Positions 1 through 5,006 of a stretch of 5,006 bases of DNA are shown piece after piece. Position 1 is the first letter of the stretch. Each line of letters starts with the position of its first letter. Source of the stretch: Chitinophagaceae bacterium (lineage in GTDB: Bacteria; Bacteroidota; Bacteroidia; Chitinophagales; Chitinophagaceae). The notes under the pieces were generated by a model. It saw only the letters and a program-made list of their open reading frames with translations, ran no database searches and was not told the DNA's origin. The position numbers were made by a program, and so were the translations under genes. Location of the stretch: positions 1 to 5,006 of the forward strand of contig CANJDY010000233.1 in the NCBI GenBank assembly GCA_947472635.1, given 5' to 3'.

Positions 1-180
1 GGAGGATAGCCAGCGTTCGTCTATGCCTCCCCGTTCGCCCCCTAGTACATAATAATCATCCGGATGCAAGTTGATTCTGCGTCCAGGTACACAGAAAGAT
101 CTAGGTACCCAAGTGGGTGCCAAACGTAAAATACCTTTTCCCTGATCGAAAGCCTGTTGGGCTAAACTTTGTTTTTCCAT
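1..180 (-). CDS. Probable cupin / mannose-6-phosphate isomerase-like protein, N-terminal part (3' end outside window)
   Basis: This frame opens at an ATG (180-178) and stays open for 60 codons to the window edge, so only the N-terminus is visible. An in-frame TGA 27 bases upstream, with no other start in between, fixes the start. The peptide contains KGILRLAPTWVPRSF at residues 15-29, then PGRRINLHPDDYY (32-44) and GGERGGIDERW (47-57). From memory, this pattern belongs to a conserved cupin-type family in Bacteroidota and Planctomycetes, often labelled class I mannose-6-phosphate isomerase-like. The metal-binding cupin residues would lie beyond the window, so the fold is not shown here. The gene starts 34 bases after the DUF4432 gene ends, in the same direction, which suggests an operon and a shared role in carbohydrate metabolism. 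There is no signal peptide, so it is probably cytoplasmic. It is certainly a gene; the function is tentative. Confidence 0.72.
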   Translation of the reverse strand, partial: MEKQSLAQQAFDQGKGILRLAPTWVPRSFCVPGRRINLHPDDYYVLGGERGGIDERWLSS

Positions 181-214
181 AGAAAATTTATTGGGGTTGA
201 TAATTCAGAAATTA

Positions 215-1279
215 TTATACATTATTTATAAATGATTGAATACTGGTTTCGTCGGTTAGCACATTGATTGCTAGATCGTACAGTCTAGCTTCTCCCGGTT
301 CCATCAATATAAGGGAACCTTCTTCTCGAGCCTTTGCCTGTCCAATGGGAGGATGAGTGCCAGGCTCAATTCCTGTAACATACTCACCCTTTGACCAATG
401 CTGCCAATTGGTTAACCAGGGCAATTGTTTTTTTGGGAATTGCAACGTAACCGCAATACCAATTTTTTTATTTTGAATTCCGCAAATACAATTGCCTATT
501 TTATCAGCAGCGATATCAATAAAATCGACTTCTTGGCCAGAGCCATTATGAGCTACCTGTGGAGCAGGACATGTTTTATAACTACCGGAAGAAACTACCT
601 CGCTATTATTTTCATCATTTGTCTGTACCAACTTTTCACCCTTACAATGAATAATAGCCCCTTCATCTACTAATGGCCAACCAAAATTGCAATGGTACAG
701 CAACATATGTGGTGCCACTACATTACCTCGGTTGATTACCTCATCATGGATTTGAATGGATGATTTACCAAGTGTTGCAGAAATGGTTCTTCTCAATTCA
801 AGACTTGGACCAAAAATCTGTGTTTGCTTAATGATGCCAGTAATACTCATGGTGAAGATCCCTCTCGCAGGATCAGGCTGTATAATGGATTCAATTTCGG
901 CCGGAATATTACTAACCATTCCATGTAACCCCCGTTCACCCCATTCATCTGTCTCAGGACCACCTACATGTGAAAGTCCGCAGGTAGTAACCAGCCCACC
1001 ACCAAATGTACGCAGCCAGTCTACCCCCCTGTGAGAAAAAGGTTGCGGAGCGGTAATGCCAGGATGATTGAGCCAGGTAAGGCTGTACTGGTTATAAAAT
1101 GTATCAGCGATATCCATTGCCCGATCAATTACCACCTTACAACGAAGTCCAGATCCGGTATTGATCCAAGCAATGCGTACACCTCTGCCTAACCCATTGT
1201 CGAGTACAGAAGTCTCAATACCACCTACCTGTGCCACATTGGAAACCTTGTCGCTCCAAATTTCTACTTGTGGATCCAT
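215..1279 (-). CDS. DUF4432 family protein, aldose 1-epimerase-like (YphB-type)
   Basis: This complete 354-residue gene encodes a protein resembling the DUF4432 branch of the galactose mutarotase-like superfamily. These are beta-sandwich sugar-binding proteins thought to interconvert anomers or bind related sugars. Visible motifs are VIDRAMDIAD (50-59), GGGLVTTCGLSHVG (93-106), ERGLHG (115-120), HMLLYHCNFGWPL (191-203) and GIEPGTHPP (303-311). In mutarotases a His and a Glu do acid-base catalysis; here H191 or H196 and E305 are the likely counterparts, by inference from position and conservation. No signal peptide is seen, so it is probably cytoplasmic. The ATG at 1279 is the only sensible start because an in-frame TAG lies four codons upstream. 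The upstream bases are A/T-rich with no Shine-Dalgarno, as is common in Bacteroidota. It lies 95 bases after the cytochrome gene and 34 before the cupin gene, which suggests co-transcription with the latter. The substrate is unknown. Confidence 0.87.
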   Translation of the reverse strand: MDPQVEIWSDKVSNVAQVGGIETSVLDNGLGRGVRIAWINTGSGLRCKVVIDRAMDIADTFYNQYSLTWLNHPGITAPQPFSHRGVDWLRTFGGGLVTTCGLSHVGGPETDEWGERGLHGMVSNIPAEIESIIQPDPARGIFTMSITGIIKQTQIFGPSLELRRTISATLGKSSIQIHDEVINRGNVVAPHMLLYHCNFGWPLVDEGAIIHCKGEKLVQTNDENNSEVVSSGSYKTCPAPQVAHNGSGQEVDFIDIAADKIGNCICGIQNKKIGIAVTLQFPKKQLPWLTNWQHWSKGEYVTGIEPGTHPPIGQAKAREEGSLILMEPGEARLYDLAINVLTDETSIQSFINNV

Positions 1280-1294
1280 TGCATTTTTCTATTT

Positions 1295-1330
1295 AAAAAA
1301 CAACTGGTCAATATTTTTATTTCACCAGCT
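1295..1330 (-). terminator. Weak candidate terminator between the cytochrome gene and the DUF4432 gene
   Basis: Read on the minus strand, AGCTGGT (1330-1324) can pair with ACCAGTT (1308-1302), including one G-T pair, and is followed by GTTTTTT (1301-1295). The loop is about 15 bases, long for a classical intrinsic terminator, and the stem is only seven pairs. It may lower read-through from the 894-residue gene into the DUF4432 gene, or be chance in an A/T-rich spacer. Confidence 0.27.
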
Positions 1331-1374
1331 TACAAGCCGATTTATGATCGATGAACTTTACAAAAAAGAAAGCC

Positions 1375-4059
1375 TTATTTATTTTTTGTATACACTGGGT
1401 TATCCTTATTGCCACCGGATTTCAGGTAAGCAATTAGATCCTTCAACTCCTCACTATTCAACCTGTTGACCATACCTGGAAGCATAGGAGAAATTTCCGA
1501 CACCCTAGTACGCAACACTTCCTTTTTGGATAACTCCCTTATAAAATCCGCAGCAAAAGGATTCTGAGAAATGTAATATTTTTTATCATCCTGTCGAATG
1601 AGTCTACCCAATACAGACCCACCTTGCCTAAGATAAAATATAGTGGAGCCAAACTGATCTGAAATAGTTTTACTTGGGTCAATAATTGCCTCGAGCATAT
1701 CCTTCGTGGTAAACCTTGTACCCACTTGAGTAAGATCTGGTCCGGCTACCCCTCCCTCACCTTTTATCTGGTGACAAGATAAACATAGAGAAGCGGCAAA
1801 CATTGCCTTCCCCTGTTCAAAATTACGAATACCAGTTGCACTGTCTACGACCTCAGTAGCATTATTCAATTTCCAATCCCTGCCAGGACCAACGGGCAAA
1901 ACGGCACCTGCTTGTAATCCAGCCTTTGAAATCTTAACAATGGAATCTCCCGAAATATTGTTGAAATATTCTAATTGATTTTGAGCAACATTGGCCAATG
2001 CATTTTTGCGAGCAGTATTGATGAAGCCAACAAAACAAACCCCCCCTTTATAACTAAAGGCCTTATAGAACCACTGAAAATATTTTTTTTGCAACTCGGG
2101 TGTCCAACCATTTTTTGCCTGTGTCAATACATTTGCATACCAGGTTTGCTGCATAGGAGGGATTCTGGCAAGCATGGCTGCTATATCCATCCCATACTGG
2201 GGATTACGAAGAATCAAATCGGCCGATTCAGAGATGGGTCTTTGAGCATCGGTATTATCTTTTGCAATTGCCAATAATGCCATGGTTTTGTCTACTGCCT
2301 GAGGTGCATCTAAATAAACCAATAGCTTACTCAACTCACGGTTAAGGCCATTTGATTTTGCAGGATATTGAGGATTTAAATAGGTAGCTACCATTTTTTT
2401 CGAGGCAGCGTCCGGCTCTCCCATACGGGTGAAAACTAATTCAAAGGCGCGCATTAGGTCCAACTGTTGAGATTCGGAAAGTTGGGTATACGCTACTTCA
2501 GTCAGCGATTTCAACAACTGATTTTTAAATGCTGCATTGCCTCTTCGAGCCATGGCAATAGTAGACTGGATAAGGATAATGGGATCTTTTTCAGCAAGTA
2601 CTTTATCCTGCCACTGAGCAAGGGGCTGCGCTTCAATAGCTATTCTTGCAGCATAACGAATAAAGCGATCGTTGTCCTTTAAATAAGGCCAGGCAAATTC
2701 TACTGCACCCGCTTTGGAACCACCATGAAATGTTTCCAGTTTCCTTCTTATTTTTTGAGCATCCGTTAATTCTGCTACCGCCAACTTTTCATTGTTGCCG
2801 GTATTGTCGCCATAATATACCCTATACAAATCCGATTCTAATTGGCGTCCACCCGTTAGGAAATAGAGTGCCCCATCCGGACCAATTACACCATCCGTTA
2901 GTGGCAAAGGTGAGCCAGAAATAAATTCTTCCCCGGTGGTTTTATAGGATGCCCCATCCGGCTCATTGTGAATAGCATAGATAATACCAAAGCTCCAGTC
3001 AAAAGCAAATAAGGCTTTGCGGTACTTTTTTGGAAAACGGGCAGTCGCTCCAGAAACAAGACTAGTAGGAGATCCCTGCCCAACATTAATCACCGCAGGT
3101 AAATTATCCGGATAACTTGGTGACCATTTATCGGTACCCGGCCTCCAGCCAAATTCGGCACCACTGGTTACATGACACACTCGGGTAGGTCGGTACCAGG
3201 GTGTGCCAAAATCCCATTCCATATCCGAATCATAGGCAAACATATCTCCCTGGTCATTGAATGCTAAATCAAAAGGATTACGGAAACCAGAAGCAATCAA
3301 TTCCCAATTGGCACCAGTAGAATCTAAATGAGCTATCCAACCTCCATGAGGATTTGAGGTATTATCGTGCCCGTTAGGATCTTTGATAAGTGGAAAAAGG
3401 TTATCAATATTGCCATCCGGAATATTCCGGTAACTGCTCATTTTTGGAATTTTGGTAAAGTTTCCAGCAATTACATAAATAGATTTTTTATCGGGTGACA
3501 GAACCACACTATGCGGACCATGTTCTCCATTCCCTTCCATCGGCATCAACAATGTCACTTTGTCAAACTGGTCATCCCCATTGGTATCCTGCATACGGTA
3601 TAAACCACTGCCTTTTTTAAATTTCGCTTTAGATCCATTGTTGTTATTAATCATAACATACAAGCTATTAAAAGCCCACAATAGCCCATGGGCATACCCC
3701 ATCGATACATTATCCTTCATAGTACTGGTGTCGGGGAAAATTTTTAATTGCTCTGCTGTAGTTTTAGTAACGGTATCGCCAATGGCCGGAACTTTCAACC
3801 GATATAATCCGCCATACTGGTCTGATGCTATGATGCGCCCCTTGTCGTCGAAAGTCATCGATACCCAAGAGCCCTCTCCATTTCCAGAAGGGCCGTAAAG
3901 ATGATCTGCATGAAAGCCTGCAGGTAGTTTAAGATTGGCGATTTTCGGATCTTTCGAAACCTGTATTTCAGTTTCCTTGTCGATGGTAAAGGAAATACAT
4001 ACAAAAAGAAAAACAACGGTGAAAAACAACAACCGTACAAAAGATGATTTTTGGTTCAT
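1375..4059 (-). CDS. Exported glucose-dehydrogenase-like beta-propeller with HEAT-like region and C-terminal heme c domain
   Basis: This complete 894-residue protein begins with a Sec-type signal (K4, R9, then a hydrophobic run from about 10 to 25), so it should act in the periplasm or at its membranes. C21 follows a Val, which is a poor lipobox. Residues about 41-415 form a propeller like TIGR02604 and soluble quinoprotein glucose dehydrogenase. Motifs are EHGPHSVVLSPD (179-190), SGFRNPFDLAF (257-267), EWDFGTPWYRPTRVCHV (281-297), SGAEFGWRPG (299-308) and DGVIGPDGALYFLTGG (389-404). Residues about 430-700 are helix-rich and HEAT-like. Residues about 745-880 form a TIGR02603-type cytochrome c, with CLSCH at 759-763 (heme attachment) and M859 as the likely distal ligand. 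It probably oxidises a sugar or alcohol and passes electrons to heme; this is inferred from the folds. An in-frame TAA four codons upstream fixes the ATG. Its upstream neighbour is a close paralog. Typical annotations are c-type cytochrome or PVC-type heme-binding CxxCH protein. Confidence 0.92.
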   Translation of the reverse strand: MNQKSSFVRLLFFTVVFLFVCISFTIDKETEIQVSKDPKIANLKLPAGFHADHLYGPSGNGEGSWVSMTFDDKGRIIASDQYGGLYRLKVPAIGDTVTKTTAEQLKIFPDTSTMKDNVSMGYAHGLLWAFNSLYVMINNNNGSKAKFKKGSGLYRMQDTNGDDQFDKVTLLMPMEGNGEHGPHSVVLSPDKKSIYVIAGNFTKIPKMSSYRNIPDGNIDNLFPLIKDPNGHDNTSNPHGGWIAHLDSTGANWELIASGFRNPFDLAFNDQGDMFAYDSDMEWDFGTPWYRPTRVCHVTSGAEFGWRPGTDKWSPSYPDNLPAVINVGQGSPTSLVSGATARFPKKYRKALFAFDWSFGIIYAIHNEPDGASYKTTGEEFISGSPLPLTDGVIGPDGALYFLTGGRQLESDLYRVYYGDNTGNNEKLAVAELTDAQKIRRKLETFHGGSKAGAVEFAWPYLKDNDRFIRYAARIAIEAQPLAQWQDKVLAEKDPIILIQSTIAMARRGNAAFKNQLLKSLTEVAYTQLSESQQLDLMRAFELVFTRMGEPDAASKKMVATYLNPQYPAKSNGLNRELSKLLVYLDAPQAVDKTMALLAIAKDNTDAQRPISESADLILRNPQYGMDIAAMLARIPPMQQTWYANVLTQAKNGWTPELQKKYFQWFYKAFSYKGGVCFVGFINTARKNALANVAQNQLEYFNNISGDSIVKISKAGLQAGAVLPVGPGRDWKLNNATEVVDSATGIRNFEQGKAMFAASLCLSCHQIKGEGGVAGPDLTQVGTRFTTKDMLEAIIDPSKTISDQFGSTIFYLRQGGSVLGRLIRQDDKKYYISQNPFAADFIRELSKKEVLRTRVSEISPMLPGMVNRLNSEELKDLIAYLKSGGNKDNPVYTKNK

Positions 4060-4075
4060 AATAGCATTTTAAATT

Positions 4076-4102
4076 TTAAAGTTCAAGACAAAGGCAACCC
4101 AT
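4076..4102 (-). CDS. Possible 8-residue leader ORF (MGCLCLEL) before the 894-residue gene
   Basis: This tiny frame, ATG to TAA, is notable only for its ribosome-binding site: a full AAGGAGG lies five to six bases before the ATG, whereas the large genes here have none. It ends 16 bases before the ATG of the 894-residue gene and is not in frame with it. It could be a leader peptide that brings ribosomes to the start region, and its two cysteines could make it responsive to cysteine supply, but both ideas are speculation. A short frame like this can easily occur by chance. Confidence 0.22.
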   Translation of the reverse strand: MGCLCLEL

Positions 4103-4107
4103 TTGAT

Positions 4108-4115
4108 CCCTCCTT
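4108..4115 (-). promoter_or_regulatory. Consensus Shine-Dalgarno site (AAGGAGGG) not attached to a large gene
   Basis: On the minus strand AAGGAGGG lies five bases before an ATG at 4102 and about 48 bases before the ATG of the 894-residue gene, too far to serve that gene directly. It follows within eight bases of the T-run of the terminator-like hairpin at 4147-4123. It is the only strong Shine-Dalgarno match found ahead of any start in the window. It could drive the 8-codon leader ORF or act as a ribosome standby site. Confidence 0.4.
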
Positions 4116-4122
4116 ATTGGTG

Positions 4123-4147
4123 AAAAAAAACCCCTATTAAAAGGGAT
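4123..4147 (-). terminator. Rho-independent-type terminator or attenuator upstream of the 894-residue gene
   Basis: Read on the minus strand, ATCCCT (4147-4142) pairs with AGGGGT (4135-4130) across a six-base loop, with one T-G pair, and is followed at once by a run of seven T (4129-4123). This is the intrinsic-terminator form for leftward transcription only; the plus strand has no T-run after the stem. It lies about 390 bases past the stop of the upstream paralog and ends 63 bases before the ATG of the 894-residue gene. It could end the upstream transcript, leaving only a short stretch for the next promoter, or act as an attenuator in the leader of the 894-residue gene. The stem is short, so its efficiency is uncertain. 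Confidence 0.55.
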
Positions 4148-4379
4148 AAATATTGATACTGCTTTTTTTGGAACGACTCTTCAATCATTTTCTCAACAAT
4201 AACAGCCACTAGTAATGGATATGCCAAGTGATTTTAGAAATTGAAAACTAAGCATTATGGCGCAAATAAAAAAATATGGGGCTGTATTTATTGTATCGGC
4301 CCTTTTGTTGGCAATAAATTAACATTTCCACACCCTTGGGATGTTTCGTTGACGCTTCAATTATTTTCCAGACAGAATA

Positions 4380-4422
4380 CACCAACCTTCGCCGGGGTTT
4401 ATAACCGCCGACGAAGTTGATG
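4380..4422. repeat. Imperfect palindromic hairpin, possible core of a small dispersed repeat
   Basis: CTTCG (4387-4391) pairs with CGAAG (4412-4416), CGG (4393-4395) with CCG (4408-4410), and GGTT (4396-4399) with AACC (4403-4406) around a TAT loop. There is one C-A mismatch and one single-base bulge. Outer pairs (CA-C-CAA with TTG-A-TG) extend it to 4380-4422. It is more G/C-rich than its surroundings. An imperfect inverted pair, GCGCAAATAAA at 4260-4270 and TTTATTTGGCGC at 4438-4449, brackets it at about 190 bases. Together these resemble a small non-coding repeat or MITE-like element, but only one copy is visible here. Confidence 0.38.
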
Positions 4423-4504
4423 GCAAAATAAGTTCGCTTTATTTGGCGCAACGTCCCATCAAAGCAGCCTACAATTAGCAAGGGTTTACTATGGAGTCGT
4501 TGCT

Positions 4505-4535
4505 GGGAAGGGTATCTAAAAGATTGACCCTTCCC
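4505..4535. terminator. Strong hairpin just after the stop of the upstream cytochrome gene
   Basis: GGGAAGGGT (4505-4513) and ACCCTTCCC (4527-4535) are perfect nine-base inverted repeats. Inside them ATCT (4514-4517) pairs with AGAT (4521-4524), with a two-base bulge and an AAA loop. The stem begins two bases after the stop codon (4540-4538) of the leftward gene. In that direction no T-run follows (AGCAACG instead); in the plus direction CTTTATTTCTT follows, but no plus-strand gene leads into it. It most likely forms the 3' end or protects the 3' end of the upstream gene's mRNA, either as a non-canonical terminator or as a stabilising structure. Confidence 0.6.
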
Positions 4536-4537
4536 CT

Positions 4538-5006
4538 TTATTTCTTACCCGTATACACTGCATGGTCTTTATTTCCACCGGATTTCAAATAGGCAATCAG
4601 GTCTTTTAACTCTTCGCTATTTAAACTATTGATCAGCCATCCTAGCATTGGTGAAATTTCAGAAACCCTAGTCCGCGTTACCTGTTTTTTATCCAATTCC
4701 CTAACAGTTTGGGTAGCAAATGGATTCTGTGAAATATAATATTTATTATCATCCTGCCGAATCAGCCTACCTACTACCGAACCACCCTCCTTCAAATAAA
4801 ATACCGTGGCGCCAAACTGATCAGATATGGTTTTGCTAGGATTAATAATTGACTCCAGCATATCCTTGCTTGAAAAACGAGTACCCAACTGACTAAGATC
4901 TGGTCCAGCTACTCCACCTTCTCCTTTTATTTGATGACAAGACAAACATAAGGAAGCTGCGAACATCGCTTTACCTTGTTCAAAATTTCTGGTACCTGAT
5001 GCACTA
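4538..5006 (-). CDS. C-terminal part of a second heme c protein, tandem paralog of the 894-residue gene (5' end outside window)
   Basis: The frame runs open from the window edge to a TAA at 4540-4538, giving 155 residues of what must be a longer protein. An internal ATG at 4966 is an apparent start only, because coding similarity continues upstream of it as SGTRNFEQGKAM. The region is a TIGR02603-type cytochrome c domain: CLSCHQIKGEGGVAGPDLSQ carries the heme-binding CxxCH, KTISDQFG and GRLIRQDD follow, then SEISPML with the likely Met ligand, and a final helix SEELKDLIAYLKSGG. It aligns without gaps with the end of the neighbouring 894-residue protein, with 125 of 155 residues identical by hand count. 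By analogy the missing part should hold a signal peptide, propeller and HEAT-like region, but this is not visible. It is transcribed in the same direction and ends in a strong hairpin. Confidence 0.9.
   Translation of the reverse strand, partial: SASGTRNFEQGKAMFAASLCLSCHQIKGEGGVAGPDLSQLGTRFSSKDMLESIINPSKTISDQFGATVFYLKEGGSVVGRLIRQDDNKYYISQNPFATQTVRELDKKQVTRTRVSEISPMLGWLINSLNSEELKDLIAYLKSGGNKDHAVYTGKK

Larger units (their letters stand above)
4060..4537. other. 478-base spacer between the two cytochrome genes, rich in hairpins
   Basis: No conserved protein is recognised here. A 77-codon minus-strand frame at 4481-4248 lacks an ATG at its 5' end (it would need TTG at 4481) and resembles no family I know; it also runs through a palindromic hairpin, so I do not call it a gene. 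From right to left the spacer holds a strong hairpin at 4535-4505, an imperfect palindrome at 4422-4380 flanked by a possible inverted repeat (4258-4270 and 4438-4449), a terminator-like hairpin at 4147-4123, and a consensus ribosome-binding site at 4115-4108. No promoter matching the Bacteroidota consensus (TTG, then TAnnTTTG) was found. The closest is TATTGTTG (4201-4194) with TTG at 4227-4225, one mismatch and a slightly long spacer of 23 bases. Confidence 0.6.

Noticed and set aside
200..215. Inverted repeat ATAATT-CAGA-AATTAT at the end of the DUF4432 gene
   Set aside because: All stem pairs are A-T and no T-run follows in the coding direction; too weak to call a terminator.
425..1469. 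Several plus-strand open frames of 80-100 codons (for example 425-673, 756-1034, 1161-1469)
   Set aside because: They lie opposite the DUF4432 and cytochrome genes, match no family I know, and overlap well-supported coding sequence; they are antisense shadows.
1975..3898. Other plus-strand and out-of-frame minus-strand open frames inside the 894-residue gene
   Set aside because: The main frame shows continuous family motifs, a signal peptide and a heme site; the overlapping frames show none.
3997..3999. Lipoprotein attachment at C21 of the 894-residue protein
   Set aside because: The residue before the Cys is Val rather than Gly, Ala or Ser, and the Cys lies inside the hydrophobic run, so a normal Sec signal is more likely.
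4056..4067. ATGCTATTATGA, a three-codon frame overlapping the start of the 894-residue gene
   Set aside because: Too short, no ribosome-binding site, and expected by chance in A/T-rich sequence.
4248..4481. 77-codon minus-strand frame as a real gene
   Set aside because: It needs a TTG start, has no ribosome-binding site, crosses a palindromic hairpin and matches no family I recognise. Kept only as part of the repeat hypothesis.
4538..4966. A stand-alone 142-residue cytochrome c starting at the ATG at 4966
   Set aside because: Similarity to the paralog continues upstream of that ATG to the window edge and no signal peptide is present, so this is the 3' end of a longer gene.
1..5006. CRISPR arrays, tRNA or rRNA genes, transposase genes
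   Set aside because: No regularly spaced repeats, cloverleaf-like segments, rRNA-like stretches or transposase motifs were seen.

Overview
The window looks like a piece of a Bacteroidota chromosome, probably from a soil or freshwater Chitinophagia/Cytophagia-type lineage. This is inferred from the moderate, AT-leaning composition, the A/T-rich start regions mostly lacking Shine-Dalgarno sites, and the protein families present. All supported genes lie on the minus strand, so transcription runs from the right end of the window to the left.

Layout in transcription order: (1) 5006-4538 holds the C-terminal 155 residues of a c-type cytochrome-containing protein whose start is beyond the window. 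(2) 4537-4060 is a 478-base spacer with no convincing large gene. It holds a strong hairpin directly after the stop codon, an imperfect palindromic hairpin inside a possible repeat element, a rho-independent-type terminator, and a consensus Shine-Dalgarno with a tiny ORF just before the next gene. (3) 4059-1375 encodes a complete 894-residue exported protein: a soluble-glucose-dehydrogenase-like beta-propeller, a helical HEAT-like middle region and a C-terminal heme c domain. This is the architecture first described from Planctomycetes/Verrucomicrobia (TIGR02604 + TIGR02603). (4) 1279-215 is a DUF4432 aldose-1-epimerase-like protein. (5) 180-1 is the N-terminal 60 residues of a probable cupin / mannose-6-phosphate-isomerase-like protein that continues past the left edge.

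The 894-residue protein and the truncated gene upstream are tandem paralogs. Their last 155 residues align without gaps at about 81% identity (counted by hand). The most economical reading is a sugar- or polyol-handling locus: one or two exported dehydrogenase-like cytochromes oxidise a carbohydrate and pass electrons to heme c, and a mutarotase-like and a cupin isomerase-like protein act on the sugar in the cytoplasm. The substrate cannot be read from the sequence. The families are known but poorly characterised. The least explained part of the window is the spacer at 4060-4537.
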